Shown: positions 39,623 through 50,259 of the stretch, piece by piece | Numbering within the stretch: position 1 is the stretch's first letter | Layout of the letters: every line of letters begins with the position of its first letter | NCBI RefSeq assembly: GCF_005938105.1 | Contig: NZ_VCPE01000016.1 | Location: 1-64,000, forward strand | Direction of reading: 5' to 3' | Origin: Brucella haematophila | GTDB lineage: Bacteria > Pseudomonadota > Alphaproteobacteria > Rhizobiales > Rhizobiaceae | DNA length: 64,000 bases | The notes under the pieces: model-generated | Databases searched by the model: none | What the model saw: only the letters and a program-made list of their open reading frames with translations | Told to the model about the DNA's origin: nothing | Program-made: the position numbers and the translations under genes

Positions 39623-40423
39623 ATGTCCACCGACATTCTCCGTAAGATCGAAGTCTATAAGCGCGAGGAAATCGCGGCTGCCAAGGCGCGTCACACGGTT
39701 GAAGACCTGAAGGCGCTCGCCAGGGATCAGGCTGCGCCGCGGGGCTTCCTCAAGGCGCTCGAAGCCAAGCGCGCAGCCGACAAGTTTGCCCTGATTGCCG
39801 AAATCAAGAAGGCCAGCCCGTCCAAAGGCCTGATCCGCCCGGATTTCAACCCGCCAGCACTGGCAAAAGCCTATGAAGACGGTGGCGCTGCCTGCCTTTC
39901 AGTTCTGACCGATACGCCATCCTTCCAGGGTGCGCCGGAATTTCTGATGGCAGCGCGCGCAGCATGCAGCCTGCCTGCTTTGCGCAAGGATTTTCTGTTC
40001 GACACCTATCAGGTCTATGAAGCGCGCAGCTGGGGTGCGGACTGCATTCTGATCATTCTCGCAAGCGTCGACGACGATCTGGCCCGAGCGCTGGAAGAAA
40101 CCGCTTTCGAACTCGGCATGGATGCGCTCATCGAAGTGCATGACGAGGCCGAAATGGAACGTGCGCTCAAGCTTTCCTCGCGTCTACTCGGCGTCAACAA
40201 TCGCAATCTGCGCACATTTGAAGTCGATCTGGCGGTTTCCGAACGCCTGTCGAAAATGGCCCCTGCCGACCGTTTGCTGGTTGGCGAAAGCGGCATCTTC
40301 ACCCATGACGATTGCCTGCGCCTGGAAAAATCCGGCATCGGCACGTTCCTCATCGGCGAAAGCCTGATGCGCAAGGACGATGTTGCTGCCGCCACACGCG
40401 AGCTTCTGACCGGCAAGGCGTGA
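39623..40423 (+). CDS. trpC: Indole-3-glycerol phosphate synthase
   Basis: A 266-residue TIM-barrel enzyme of tryptophan synthesis. It has [38 protein letters not shown], the GVNNRNL strand and SGIFTHDD. It is not fused to TrpF. The GAGAGGAAGCG ribosome site precedes the start. It is in one run with trpD and moaC. Confidence 0.96.
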   Translation: MSTDILRKIEVYKREEIAAAKARHTVEDLKALARDQAAPRGFLKALEAKRAADKFALIAEIKKASPSKGLIRPDFNPPALAKAYEDGGAACLSVLTDTPSFQGAPEFLMAARAACSLPALRKDFLFDTYQVYEARSWGADCILIILASVDDDLARALEETAFELGMDALIEVHDEAEMERALKLSSRLLGVNNRNLRTFEVDLAVSERLSKMAPADRLLVGESGIFTHDDCLRLEKSGIGTFLIGESLMRKDDVAAATRELLTGKA

Positions 40424-40427
40424 TGTC

Positions 40428-40913
40428 ATGACCTCGGACGCGGCCAAGCTCACCCATCTCGATCAGTCTGGCGCTGCCAATATGGTGGATGTCGGCTCCA
40501 AGGACGAGACCGAGCGTCAGGCCGTTGCCGAAGGCAGCGTGACCATGAAACCGGAAACGCTGGCGCTCATTTTGGCTGGCGATGCAGCGAAGGGCGATGT
40601 GATCGGCACGGCCCGTCTTGCTGGCATTATGGCTGCGAAGAAAACCGCCGACCTCATTCCGCTTTGCCACCCGCTGATGCTGACCAAGGTTGCGGTCGAT
40701 ATCACCCCGGACCACGCATTGCCCGGTCTGCGCGTACATGCGCTTGCCAAGCTGAAAGGCCGCACAGGCGTTGAAATGGAAGCGCTTACAGCTGTTTCCG
40801 TAACCTGCCTGACAATCTACGACATGGCCAAGGCTGTCGATCGCCAAATGGAAATCGGCAATATTCGCGTGGTGGAAAAGAGCGGTGGCAAGTCCGGCGA
40901 CTGGAAGGCCTGA
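40428..40913 (+). CDS. moaC: Cyclic pyranopterin monophosphate synthase (MoaC)
   Basis: Molybdenum cofactor synthesis, making cPMP from the product of MoaA. The 161-residue protein has [34 protein letters not shown] and [26 protein letters not shown] with the catalytic Asp/Lys. It starts four bases after trpC ends and is followed by moeA. The trpC-moaC-moeA linkage is common in Rhizobiales. Confidence 0.95.
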   Translation: MTSDAAKLTHLDQSGAANMVDVGSKDETERQAVAEGSVTMKPETLALILAGDAAKGDVIGTARLAGIMAAKKTADLIPLCHPLMLTKVAVDITPDHALPGLRVHALAKLKGRTGVEMEALTAVSVTCLTIYDMAKAVDRQMEIGNIRVVEKSGGKSGDWKA

Positions 40914-40949
40914 AGCGGCCTCACAAAACTGAGTTCGAGAGGAAATACC

Positions 40950-42167
40950 ATGTCCCTTCTCCCGGTCGAAGATGCTCTGGGCCGTATACTTTCCTCCGCA
41001 GAACCGCATGGCCCTGAAACTGTTACGCTGAACGAAGCAGGCGGGCGCGTGGTTGCCCGCGCCATCGTGGCCCGTTTCCTGCAGCCGCCGTTCGACTGCT
41101 CGGCCATGGATGGCTATGCGCTGATAGCGCCAGCAGAAATCGCCTATCCGATACCGATGACGGTTATCGGCGAGTCAGCCGCTGGCAAACGTTTCGAAGG
41201 CTCCTTGCAGCCCGGACAGGCCGTGCGCATTTTCACCGGCGCACCGATGCCGGAAGCTGCCGACACGATTGTCATTCAGGAACATACCGAACGCTCCGGC
41301 GATCAGCTGACCATTCTGGAAGGTTTGGAACCCGGACGGCATATCCGCCGGGCCGGTCTCGATTTTGCTCCGGGCAAGACCGTCATACCGGTCGGTCGCG
41401 AACTGGACGCACCCGCCCTGTCACTGGCTGCTGCAAGCGGCAATCCAACGCTCGATGTGTTTTGCAAGCCGCGTGTCTCCATATTGGCGACCGGCGACGA
41501 GCTTGTGCCGCCCGGAGCCGAGCCCGGACCGGACCAGATTGTCGCCTCGAACAGTGTCGGTATTGCCGACATCGTGCGCCGTGCAGGTGGCAAATCCGAA
41601 GATATGGGCATCATTCCGGATGATCCGGCACAGATCGAGGCGGCTATTGCCAGCGCTCTGAACGGTGGAATCGATGTTCTGGTGACCATTGGCGGCGCAT
41701 CGGTCGGTGATCGCGACTACGTGCATGGCGCTTTGCGCAATTGCGGTGTCGATCTCGGTTTCTGGAAAATCGCCATGCGTCCCGGCAAGCCGCTCATGTA
41801 TGGGCGCAAGACTGTCGACGGCAAAACTGTTCACGTGATCGGCCTGCCGGGAAACCCGGTTTCAAGCCTCGTTTGCAGCCTCGTTTTTCTCCGCCCGCTT
41901 ATTGCGAAACTTGCAGGCACCGATCTGACGGCAGATATCCGTCCCGCAAAGCTCGGTCAGGCGATGCCTGCCAATGACCATCGGCGCGATTTTGTACGCG
42001 CCACGGTCGAATCGCAAAGCGATGGAACGCTGCTTGCAACACCATTTTCAGTACAGGATTCGTCCATGCTGACAGCCCTCGTCGGCTCCAATGCATTGCT
42101 CATTCGTGACGAAAATGCCCCGGCAGCAGATGCAGGCAGTTCGTGCCGCGTGCTCATGCTACGTTAA
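40950..42167 (+). CDS. moeA: Molybdopterin molybdenumtransferase
   Basis: Inserts molybdate into adenylated molybdopterin. The 405-residue protein has the MoeA order: SAMDGYA, VRIFTGAPMPEAADTIV, then the MoCF-binding domain with TGDEL, SNSVG, and GGASVGDRDYV, and LPGNPVSS. A C-terminal domain IV ends at 405. It follows moaC and closes the operon before lexA. Confidence 0.95.
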   Translation: MSLLPVEDALGRILSSAEPHGPETVTLNEAGGRVVARAIVARFLQPPFDCSAMDGYALIAPAEIAYPIPMTVIGESAAGKRFEGSLQPGQAVRIFTGAPMPEAADTIVIQEHTERSGDQLTILEGLEPGRHIRRAGLDFAPGKTVIPVGRELDAPALSLAAASGNPTLDVFCKPRVSILATGDELVPPGAEPGPDQIVASNSVGIADIVRRAGGKSEDMGIIPDDPAQIEAAIASALNGGIDVLVTIGGASVGDRDYVHGALRNCGVDLGFWKIAMRPGKPLMYGRKTVDGKTVHVIGLPGNPVSSLVCSLVFLRPLIAKLAGTDLTADIRPAKLGQAMPANDHRRDFVRATVESQSDGTLLATPFSVQDSSMLTALVGSNALLIRDENAPAADAGSSCRVLMLR

Positions 42168-42332
42168 AAAGCACCAGAATGGTCACGTTTGCTGCCTCGA
42201 AACCACGCTAAGCAAAAGCCGTAACGGATTGAAACTAAAACGCTTCCATCGATGACGAACGGCCCGTTACGTCGCCCTGTGAACATTCCGGCAACAAGCC
42301 GCCAGCCCGTTAATCATTTTAAAACCATTGCA

Positions 42333-42373
42333 GAACAAGACTGGAACATATAGTGTTCGTTCTGGTTTTGTTT
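42333..42373 (+). promoter_or_regulatory. Paired SOS boxes at the lexA promoter
   Basis: A perfect GAAC-N7-GAAC lies at 42333-42347, which is the alphaproteobacterial LexA site read on the other strand. A second match, GTTC-N7-GTTT (seven of eight), lies at 42359-42373. Both are within 75 bases of the lexA start, so lexA is very likely autoregulated. Confidence 0.8.
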
Positions 42374-42407
42374 TTCTCGATTCTTATCTGGCCGGAGGGT
42401 GTCGCGC

Positions 42408-43136
42408 ATGTTGACCCGTAAGCAGCACGAGCTTCTGCTGTTCATTCATGATCGTCTGAAAGAAACAGGCATTCCGCCCTCTTTTGACGAAATGAAGGAA
42501 GCGCTCGATCTTGCTTCCAAGTCGGGCATTCATCGCCTGATCACCGCTTTGGAAGAACGGGGCTTCATTCGCAGGCTGCCGAACCGGGCACGTGCGCTGG
42601 AAGTGCTGCGCCTGCCGGATTCGATTGCACCGGGCCTGAACGCGCAGAAGAAATTTGCACCGAGCGTCATCGAAGGCAGTCTGGGCAAGGCACCTCCTGC
42701 GCCTGTGCAGCCATTACGCTCCGCGCCTGTTGCAACCAATGATGATGTTTCGGCAACTGTATCAGTGCCAGTCATGGGGCGCATCGCTGCCGGTGTGCCG
42801 ATCTCAGCCATCCAGAGTCAGACGCATTCGCTCAGCCTCCCCCCTGAAATGATTGGGGCGGGTGAGCATTATGCGCTGGAGGTCAAAGGCGACTCGATGA
42901 TCGAGGCCGGGATTTTTGACGGCGATACAGTCATCATCAAGCGCGGCGATATCGCCAATCCGGGTGAAATCGTCGTCGCACTGGTTGATGATGAAGAAGC
43001 AACTTTGAAGCGGTTCCGCCGCAAGGGCGCATCTATTGCGCTTGAAGCCGCAAACCCAGCTTATGAAACACGTATCTTCGGCCCAGACCGCGTTCGCGTG
43101 CAGGGCAAACTGGTCGGATTGATCCGCCGGTACTGA
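42408..43136 (+). CDS. lexA: LexA repressor
   Basis: SOS regulator of 242 residues. A winged helix-turn-helix (1-65, [16 protein letters not shown]...[18 protein letters not shown]) is joined by a Pro/Ala linker to a S24 peptidase domain with the self-cleavage site Ala128-Gly129, Ser163 (GDSMIEAG) and Lys201 (ATLKRF). The ATG at 42408 lies nine bases after GGAGG; a GTG three codons earlier is possible but less likely. Two SOS boxes upstream point to autorepression. Confidence 0.96.
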   Translation: MLTRKQHELLLFIHDRLKETGIPPSFDEMKEALDLASKSGIHRLITALEERGFIRRLPNRARALEVLRLPDSIAPGLNAQKKFAPSVIEGSLGKAPPAPVQPLRSAPVATNDDVSATVSVPVMGRIAAGVPISAIQSQTHSLSLPPEMIGAGEHYALEVKGDSMIEAGIFDGDTVIIKRGDIANPGEIVVALVDDEEATLKRFRRKGASIALEAANPAYETRIFGPDRVRVQGKLVGLIRRY

Positions 43137-43144
43137 TCGTTAGG

Positions 43145-43182
43145 CCCGAAAATGGGGCACCGTTTTCGGAAACACATGCATG
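43145..43182. repeat. Rhizobiales-type intergenic palindrome, copy 3
   Basis: CCCGAAAATGGGG, CACCGTTTTCGGAAA and a CATGCATG end match the general form of this dispersed repeat, in the inverse orientation to copies 1 and 2. It lies just beyond the lexA stop, and can fold as GAAAAtggGgcaCCgTTTTC, so may also serve as a terminator. Confidence 0.5.
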
Positions 43183-43237
43183 AAAGGGCGAGTTGAACCG
43201 CCAGTCTACTGAATCACAGGCGCTCAGCCCAATATTG

Positions 43238-45784
43238 TCATTCGCATTTGCCCAGCTCCTGATCGTCAGTGGCCGGGCATTGTGTTTCTGCCTTTTGAGC
43301 AGGCTGCTTCTTCTTATATTCCCAATCTGGCAAACCGCGTGCTGCGCGTGAATAGAGCCGGAACAGATGCCATGGACGCCGCGGCTCATCGATGGCGAAA
43401 GCTAGCCTGTCGTCAAAACGTGGATCGGCAAAACCATGCCTCAGGGGCGCGTTGTCGCTGGCCGGCGCCAAATCACCAGTTGGAACCGTGGCAGGAGTGC
43501 TGGCATTGACATTCTTGTCGCCTAGTCTCATCTCGACCGTTCCCCGCAATGCCAAGTCACGCCGGTTGATGACCAGTTTGTTCTGGATGGTACATCCCTG
43601 TGTTTTCCCAGCTACGGCGAGGATAACGACATCACCCACATCACACGCGATATCCTGAATGGCAGGATCAGCCGTATAGGCCAGTACCCGCCCATCGCGT
43701 AATGTAATCGTGCAGAGCTCATCTTCGCAGATAAAGCCGTCAGTCGGTATTCCGCGAAGCCAGTCTTTTGTGTGCTGCGGTATTAGAAATTGCGTTGCGA
43801 GATAGGCGGTTTTCCAGTTATCGACCGTGAACTTCGACGGTCTGTCGCGATTCACTGCAAAACGCCCATCGGGCAGACGGACGCCGACCAGCTTTGCATC
43901 TTCGGATATCACAACATCTGGAAACGGCTGGTGCATGAAGGCAATAAATCCCGCCAAAACAAATGGTAACGCCAGCATCTTGAATCGCGTTGTGAACAAC
44001 ACCGCTATCACGAGCGCTATGGTCCAGAATGCGAGAGCCGCGACCGGCATCGCTCCCGGATTGCCATCAGGCGACCATGCCCCGATCAGGCTCGCGAGGG
44101 TGCGGACAATCCAGATACCAGACCCGGCAATAGTCAAAGGCAGCCAATCAAGGCCGAGCGGCATCAGCACGAGGCCCAGAACCGAGAACGGCATGACAAG
44201 AATGGCGATCACCGGATCGGCCAGCACATTGCCAATCAGCCCGAATGGCGCGGTATTGTTGAAATGGTAGGCGGCGAAAATGCCGCTCGCAATTCCCGCT
44301 ACAAGCGAAGTCCCGGCAGCAGCAATGGCTGATTTCATGATCTTCGATGGCAATCCAGCTACCGACGAAGCGGCGTGCCTCTCCACATCCTGCAATTTTT
44401 TGGCTTTACGCGCTCCCCACCATGCATATCCGGCAATCAGCGCTGCTGTTGCCGAATAGGACATCTGGAAGCTCGGCCCGAGTATTTCATGCGGTGAGAT
44501 TGCTATTGTCACCATGCCAGCGATTGCCACATTGCGCATGCTGAGTGCCGCGCGGTCAAACAACAAGGCGCTGAGCATGACGGCGATCATCACATAGCTG
44601 CGCTGCGCTGCAACATCGGCACCCGACATGGCGAGATAAAATGTGCAGCTTAGCAACGACAGGAAAGCGGCATATTTCTTGACCGGATGTCGGACGCTGA
44701 AACCCGGAAACAGCGCAAAGGCAGACCGCAGGGCAAACATGACGACACCCGCCGCCAGCGCCATATGCAGGCCAGATATAGAGAGGATATGCGCCAGACC
44801 GGCCTTGCGCAGATCTTCATTGGTTTTCTCGCTGATGCCGCCGCGCGTACCGGCGATCAATGCGGCGGTGACATTGCCATCTTCACCGCCGATCACCTCC
44901 TCCACACGCTCGGAAACACGCACGCGAAGCAAGGCAATCCATTCGCTGACTGCCGCCGCTATGCTTGTCTGTGGCGGAACAGCTGCCGTCTTCGGATTTC
45001 CCAGAAAGAAGCCGTTTGCTCCAATGCCATTGAAATAGGCATGAAAGGAGAAGTCGTAATTACCCGGACGAACCGGGCCTGACGGAACGCGCAGCCGTGC
45101 AAAACCGGTTAATCCCCCGCCAATCGATGTATCCGCCGGTATATCGCGAGCATTTATACGTATGCGTGTTGGTGAAAAGCGCAGTGTTGGGCGTTCTGTC
45201 GACAACAGATCGAGGGTAATACGCCAGCTTCCATTATCCTGCGCATCCAGCGCAACAACCCGGCCAGTAACGCGTGTCGACACATCGGAACCGAGCATCG
45301 GCGTCGCCATGCGTTCGGTCTCCCATTTTCCGCTGGCAAGGCCCAGTTGGAAAGCAAGCGCCAATGTTAGCACCTGCCCTGCAAAGAAATGCTTCCGCGC
45401 CAATATGCGAGCCATAGCCAGCCCAACCAGCAGAGCCAGAATGGGCGTCCAATCTGGTTCAAACGGCAGAGTGAAATAAACAATCGCGCCAAGGCCACTG
45501 AGAATCGGAATCAGCAGAAAGAAAATCCCGCGCGCCGTTTCAAGGTCAACCGCCTCGGCAAAGGCGATGGGCACCTTGTGAGCGAGACTTTTGGCGCGGC
45601 TCCGCACATCATCCGGTTTCGGAAGTTCAGACAGATCGCGTTCACGGCTTTCAGTGGGAGCAATTGACGGTTCGGGCCACAACTCGGGAAGATAAGAACG
45701 CGTCAGGCCATCGGGCAGGCTTTTGACAAGCGCCCGCTCATTGGCCTCATCGGAGGCCTTGGCCATATCACCTAAGCGCGTCAT
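43238..45784 (-). CDS. comEC: ComEC/Rec2-family DNA uptake-like membrane protein
   Basis: An 848-residue polytopic membrane protein. An N-terminal region with spans and a DUF4131-type periplasmic domain (AMARILARKHFFAGQ..., DGSWRITLDLLSTERPTLRFSP-like) is followed by the ComEC core (HILSISGLHMALAAG, AAQRSYVMIAVMLSALLFDRAAL), then more spans. The C-terminal portion (from about 660) lacks the HxHxDH motif of the metallo-beta-lactamase domain and continues as a soluble tail with several Cys. Whether it works in DNA uptake is unknown. The ATG at 45784 follows GGCGGGGGC; a TTG 25 codons upstream is also possible. It converges on lexA and diverges from gltX. Confidence 0.88.
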   Translation of the reverse strand: MTRLGDMAKASDEANERALVKSLPDGLTRSYLPELWPEPSIAPTESRERDLSELPKPDDVRSRAKSLAHKVPIAFAEAVDLETARGIFFLLIPILSGLGAIVYFTLPFEPDWTPILALLVGLAMARILARKHFFAGQVLTLALAFQLGLASGKWETERMATPMLGSDVSTRVTGRVVALDAQDNGSWRITLDLLSTERPTLRFSPTRIRINARDIPADTSIGGGLTGFARLRVPSGPVRPGNYDFSFHAYFNGIGANGFFLGNPKTAAVPPQTSIAAAVSEWIALLRVRVSERVEEVIGGEDGNVTAALIAGTRGGISEKTNEDLRKAGLAHILSISGLHMALAAGVVMFALRSAFALFPGFSVRHPVKKYAAFLSLLSCTFYLAMSGADVAAQRSYVMIAVMLSALLFDRAALSMRNVAIAGMVTIAISPHEILGPSFQMSYSATAALIAGYAWWGARKAKKLQDVERHAASSVAGLPSKIMKSAIAAAGTSLVAGIASGIFAAYHFNNTAPFGLIGNVLADPVIAILVMPFSVLGLVLMPLGLDWLPLTIAGSGIWIVRTLASLIGAWSPDGNPGAMPVAALAFWTIALVIAVLFTTRFKMLALPFVLAGFIAFMHQPFPDVVISEDAKLVGVRLPDGRFAVNRDRPSKFTVDNWKTAYLATQFLIPQHTKDWLRGIPTDGFICEDELCTITLRDGRVLAYTADPAIQDIACDVGDVVILAVAGKTQGCTIQNKLVINRRDLALRGTVEMRLGDKNVNASTPATVPTGDLAPASDNAPLRHGFADPRFDDRLAFAIDEPRRPWHLFRLYSRAARGLPDWEYKKKQPAQKAETQCPATDDQELGKCE

Positions 45785-46038
45785 GCCCCCGCCTGACTGC
45801 AAAAAAGGTCTTTTTGTCGAAATACCCCAAAAGAACAATGCCGCAAGGAGCCGAAACAAACGCGAAGCCCTTGCGCGTAGTGCTGCCTATGCTACATGAA
45901 CGCCAGTCGAAATCGAGAGGGTTTCGTTATAGAAATCCTCGTTCTCGCTCTTAGGTAGCGAGTATCAGAATTCAGTTTTGCGCCCCTGCCCCGGCAATTG
46001 CCGCTGTCTTGACGGGCGCGCAATAAAGTGGAGCTACC

Positions 46039-47460
46039 ATGTCGAAACCGGTCGTCACCCGTTTTGCCCCTTCGCCCACGGGTTATCTTCATATCGGCGG
46101 TGCCCGTACTGCGCTGTTCAACTGGCTTTATGCCAAGCACACGGGCGGCAAGATGCTGCTGCGTATTGAAGACACCGACCGTGAACGTTCCACCGATGCA
46201 GCCACCGCGGCCATTCTCGACGGCCTGACCTGGCTTGGTCTCGACTGGGAAGGCGATGCGATCTCGCAGTTCGAGCGCGCTCCACGTCACCGCGAAGTCG
46301 CCGAAGAACTCGTCGCTCTAGGCAAAGCCTATTACTGCTACACGACGCCGGAAGAGCTGGAAGAAATGCGCGAGAAGGCGCGTGCCGAAGGCCGCCCGCC
46401 GCGTTATGATGGCCGCTGGCGCGACCGCGATCCGTCCGAAGCGCCTGCAGGCGTAAAGCCAGTCATTCGCATCAAGGCGCCGCAGGAAGGCGAAACCCTC
46501 GTGCGCGACGCCGTACAGGGCGATGTGCGCTTCCCCAACAAGGATCTCGATGATTTCATCATTCTGCGTTCCGACGGCACACCGACCTATATGCATGCCG
46601 TTGTCGTTGACGACCACGATATGGGCGTCACGCATATCATCCGCGGCGACGATCATTTGACGAATGCAGCGCGCCAGACCGTGATCTATGACGCCATGGG
46701 CTGGGATGTGCCGCAGATGTCGCATATTCCGCTGATCCATGGTGCGGACGGTGCGAAGCTCTCCAAGCGTCACGGCGCTCTCGGCGTCGATGCCTATCGC
46801 GCCATGGGCTACCTGCCGGCAGCACTCCGCAATTATCTCGTCCGTCTTGGCTGGAGCCATGGTGACGACGAAATCATGTCGACCGAACAAATGATCGAAT
46901 GGTTCGACGTGACGGACATCAACAAGGGCGCTGCCCGTTTCGACTTCCAGAAGCTCGAAGCGATCAACGGCCTTTATATGCGTGGCAGCGACGACAAGAC
47001 ACTGTTCGACGCTCTGGTGGCTGTCCTGCCGGAAATCGAAGGCGGCAAGGAACTCGCCGCAGCGCTCGACGACAAGCGTAGCGCGCAGCTCCTCGCAGCC
47101 ATGTCGGGCCTCAAGGACCGCGCCAAGACGCTCGTAGAACTGGCAGATGGCGCGAAGTTCATCTTTGCAGCCCGCCCGCTCGATCTCGACGAAAAGGCCG
47201 CCTCGCTACTTAACGAAGAAGGCCGCGCGGTTTTGAAATCCGTGCTGCCCGATCTGGAAGCTGCCGGAGAATGGACCATTGAATCACTGGATGCGGTGGT
47301 TCGCGCCCATGCAGAGAAAACCGGACTGAAACTGGGCAAGATTGCGCAACCACTGCGTGCCGCCTTGACCGGTCGCGCTACCTCACCGGGCGTCTTTGAT
47401 GTGCTTTTTGTACTGGGTCGCGAAGAGTCTTTGGGCCGTATTCGCGATCAAATCGGTTAA
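46039..47460 (+). CDS. gltX: Glutamate--tRNA ligase
   Basis: Charges tRNA-Glu, and in organisms without GlnRS also tRNA-Gln. The 473-residue class I enzyme has the HIGH site [20 protein letters not shown] and the KMSKS site [13 protein letters not shown] near residue 240. No GlnRS is in the window, so a non-discriminating role cannot be judged here. It stands between comEC (divergent) and gltA (same strand). Confidence 0.96.
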   Translation: MSKPVVTRFAPSPTGYLHIGGARTALFNWLYAKHTGGKMLLRIEDTDRERSTDAATAAILDGLTWLGLDWEGDAISQFERAPRHREVAEELVALGKAYYCYTTPEELEEMREKARAEGRPPRYDGRWRDRDPSEAPAGVKPVIRIKAPQEGETLVRDAVQGDVRFPNKDLDDFIILRSDGTPTYMHAVVVDDHDMGVTHIIRGDDHLTNAARQTVIYDAMGWDVPQMSHIPLIHGADGAKLSKRHGALGVDAYRAMGYLPAALRNYLVRLGWSHGDDEIMSTEQMIEWFDVTDINKGAARFDFQKLEAINGLYMRGSDDKTLFDALVAVLPEIEGGKELAAALDDKRSAQLLAAMSGLKDRAKTLVELADGAKFIFAARPLDLDEKAASLLNEEGRAVLKSVLPDLEAAGEWTIESLDAVVRAHAEKTGLKLGKIAQPLRAALTGRATSPGVFDVLFVLGREESLGRIRDQIG

Positions 47461-47645
47461 GGTGCTATCATTCACGCTGACGTGACATAACTCGCTTAAA
47501 TAGTTCAAATTTCGCATTGCATCACGGACGGTTTGGGATAGTTTGGCGATCAAAATCGTAGCCGTAATGCGTTAAAAATCGGGCATCCTGCAGTTTTGGG
47601 GCGCCCGCCAAGAGATACGAGACAAGTTATAGCAGCGAATGCAAT

Positions 47646-47664
47646 ACTGCCGCCTAAGGCGGCA
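47646..47664 (+). promoter_or_regulatory. Hairpin just upstream of the gltA ribosome site
   Basis: TGCCGCC-TAA-GGCGGCA forms a perfect seven-base-pair stem about 12 bases before AAAGGA and 21 before the first ATG. Without a T-run it is not a terminator; it could affect translation or mRNA stability. Confidence 0.4.
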
Positions 47665-47687
47665 AAGTGGACATGAAAGGAAACATG

Positions 47688-48980
47688 ATGTCAGCTAAGA
47701 CAGCCAGCTTTACTCTCGACGGCAATACGTTCGATCTGCCTGTGCGACAAGGCACTGTCGGGCCGGACGTCGTCGATATCGGTCCGCTTTACAAGAATTC
47801 GCATGCGTTCACTTACGATCCGGGTTTCACCTCGACCGCTTCGTGCGAGTCCAAGATCACCTATATCGATGGCGACGAAGGCACCCTGCTCTATCGCGGC
47901 TATCCGATCGACCAGCTTGCCGAGCATGGCGACTTCCTCGAAACCTGCTACCTGCTGCTTTACGGTGAACTGCCGACGGCAACCCAGAAGGCCGATTTCG
48001 ATTATCGCGTGACCCGTCACACGATGATCCACGAACAGATGACGCGCTTCTTCACCGGCTTCCGCCGCGATGCGCATCCGATGGCCGTCATGGTTGGCTG
48101 TGTTGGCGCCATGTCCGCCTTCTACCACGACTCGACCGACATCACCGATCCGCATCAGCGCATGGTCGCTTCGATCCGCCTGATCGCCAAGGTGCCGACG
48201 CTCGCCGCAATGGCCTATAAGTACCATATCGGCCAGCCGTTCATGTACCCGAAGAACGATCTCGATTTCGCATCGAACTTCCTGCACATGTGCTTTGGCG
48301 TTCCTTGCGAGGATTACAAGGTCAATCCGGTTCTGGCCCGCGCCATGGACCGCATCTTCATCCTGCACGCTGATCACGAGCAGAATGCATCGACCTCGAC
48401 CGTACGTCTTGCCGGTTCGTCGGGCGCCAACCCATTCGCCTGCATCGCAGCTGGCGTTGCCTGCCTCTGGGGCCCTGCCCATGGCGGTGCGAACGAAGCA
48501 GCGCTCAACATGCTGGCCGAAATTGGCTCGGTGGATCGCATTCCGGAATTTGTCGCGCGCGCCAAGGACAAGAACGATCCGTTCCGCCTGATGGGCTTCG
48601 GTCACCGCGTTTACAAGAACTACGATCCGCGCGCCAAGATCATGCAGAAGACCTGCCATGAAGTTCTCGGCGAACTGGGCATCAAGGACGATCCGTTGCT
48701 CGACGTTGCAATGGAACTGGAAAAGATCGCTCTGACCGACGAGTATTTCATCGAGAAGAAGCTCTATCCGAATATCGACTTCTACTCCGGCATCACGCTG
48801 AAGGCTCTCGGCTTCCCGACCGAAATGTTCACGGTTCTCTTTGCACTCGCCCGCACCGTCGGCTGGGTCGCACAGTGGAAGGAAATGATCGAAGATCCGC
48901 AGCAGAAGATCGGCCGTCCGCGCCAGCTCTACACGGGCGCTACGGAACGCGACTACGTGCCGGTTGCAAAGCGCAAATAA
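47688..48980 (+). CDS. gltA: Citrate synthase
   Basis: Type I (hexameric) citrate synthase of 430 residues, joining acetyl-CoA from PDH with oxaloacetate. The catalytic His lies in the [15 protein letters not shown] segment, the second in [15 protein letters not shown], and Asp in the PNIDFYSG strand. The start is at one of two adjacent ATGs (47685 or 47688); 47688 gives better spacing to AAAGGA. It ends at a strong terminator and converges on lpxB. Confidence 0.96.
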   Translation: MSAKTASFTLDGNTFDLPVRQGTVGPDVVDIGPLYKNSHAFTYDPGFTSTASCESKITYIDGDEGTLLYRGYPIDQLAEHGDFLETCYLLLYGELPTATQKADFDYRVTRHTMIHEQMTRFFTGFRRDAHPMAVMVGCVGAMSAFYHDSTDITDPHQRMVASIRLIAKVPTLAAMAYKYHIGQPFMYPKNDLDFASNFLHMCFGVPCEDYKVNPVLARAMDRIFILHADHEQNASTSTVRLAGSSGANPFACIAAGVACLWGPAHGGANEAALNMLAEIGSVDRIPEFVARAKDKNDPFRLMGFGHRVYKNYDPRAKIMQKTCHEVLGELGIKDDPLLDVAMELEKIALTDEYFIEKKLYPNIDFYSGITLKALGFPTEMFTVLFALARTVGWVAQWKEMIEDPQQKIGRPRQLYTGATERDYVPVAKRK

Positions 48981-49000
48981 GCGCGCAAACGCTGAAAACA

Positions 49001-49037
49001 AAACCCCGGTTGCCAATGGCGACCGGGGTTTCTTTTT
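49001..49037 (+). terminator. Terminator of gltA
   Basis: AAACCCCGGTTGCC / GGCGACCGGGGTTT (one G-T pair) followed by CTTTTTATC on the plus strand, 20 bases after the gltA stop. The A-run on its left may also serve convergent lpxB. Confidence 0.9.
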
Positions 49038-49069
49038 ATCCGTAGCGGTTCCCGTATTGACGATACCGT

Positions 49070-50257
49070 TCAGCCCTTGCGGCCTCGTTCTATAACGTCC
49101 AGCAGAACCTGCGCTCCGATCTCGCCGGAGGGCCGCTCTGTCGACATGACCGAAGCCACCGCATCAAAACCATCCAACTGCGCCTGACGCGCCGAACCGG
49201 GGCGCATCAAGCGCTCCACATTGCGGGCCAACATCCCCGGACGGACGAATTCATTGAAAAACTCCGGCACCACCGGTTCATCAGCAATGATGTTGGGCAG
49301 CGCTGCGCTCCATATCGTGATCTTGGGTACCAGAAATTTTCGCGCAAACCAGTCCGCCTTGTAGGAAAGCACGCTTGGAATGCGCGACAGCGCCAGTTCC
49401 AGCGAAACGGTGCCGGAAGCGGCAAGCGCAGCATCGGCCCGCGCAAAGGCCTTCCACTTCTCTTCATCACCGACGACGATCAACGGCTTGACTGTCCAGT
49501 CACGCGAAAGTTCACGCACCATTGCCTCGATACGCGGCAAGGTGGGCAGAATAACCTCAAGCTTTTCAACCCGCGACGAAAGCTCTTCGACCGTCTTGCC
49601 GAAGGGTTCCATCAGCATCTGGATTTCCGTGCGACGCGAGCCAGGCAGCAAAAGCAATGTATGTTTGCCGGCTTCCGACCGCTGCGGTTCAAGCGCCAGT
49701 TGTGCAGCACGCGTATCGAGGATAGGCGCATAACTCGACAGGCGATGCCCGACATAGGTTGACTGAGGGCCATTCAGCCGCGCCATCACATCAACCTCGA
49801 ACGGCAAGACCGTGAGCACATGGTCGACATAAGCGCGCATGGCGCGTGCACGCTGCGGACGCCAGGCCCAGACGCTGGGCGCGATATATTTGACAATCGG
49901 AATAGACGGAGCGGCAGCTCTGATCTTCTTCGCCACGCGATGGGTGAAATCCGGACTATCGATCAGCAAGACACAATCCGGTTTTTCCGCCACGATCTGC
50001 CGAGCCGTCTGCCGGATGCGCAGTATAAGTCCCGGCAGGTTCTTGATGACCGCGCCAAGCCCCATGAGAGCAATTTCATGGGGGTCGAAGAAGGTCTTTA
50101 GGCCACGCGCAGCCAGGTGGTCACCACCCACACCAACGAGATCAACCAGCCTGTCAGTCTGAAGACGCAGGGCGTCGACCAAATCCGCACCGAGAAGATC
50201 ACCGGATTCTTCACCGGCCACGATTGCTATTTTCAATGGCCGGCTGGTGTTACTCAC
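49070..50257 (-). CDS. lpxB: Lipid-A-disaccharide synthase
   Basis: GT19 glycosyltransferase of 395 residues that joins UDP-diacylglucosamine and lipid X, at the inner face of the membrane. The signatures are IAIVAGEESGDLLGADLV at the start, GVGGDHLAARGL, YIAPSVWAWRPQRA, and LLPGSRRTEI. It starts two bases after the lpxI stop and ends the lipid A operon bamA-lpxD-fabZ-lpxA-lpxI-lpxB. Confidence 0.95.
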   Translation of the reverse strand: MSNTSRPLKIAIVAGEESGDLLGADLVDALRLQTDRLVDLVGVGGDHLAARGLKTFFDPHEIALMGLGAVIKNLPGLILRIRQTARQIVAEKPDCVLLIDSPDFTHRVAKKIRAAAPSIPIVKYIAPSVWAWRPQRARAMRAYVDHVLTVLPFEVDVMARLNGPQSTYVGHRLSSYAPILDTRAAQLALEPQRSEAGKHTLLLLPGSRRTEIQMLMEPFGKTVEELSSRVEKLEVILPTLPRIEAMVRELSRDWTVKPLIVVGDEEKWKAFARADAALAASGTVSLELALSRIPSVLSYKADWFARKFLVPKITIWSAALPNIIADEPVVPEFFNEFVRPGMLARNVERLMRPGSARQAQLDGFDAVASVMSTERPSGEIGAQVLLDVIERGRKG

Positions 50258-50259
50258 GT

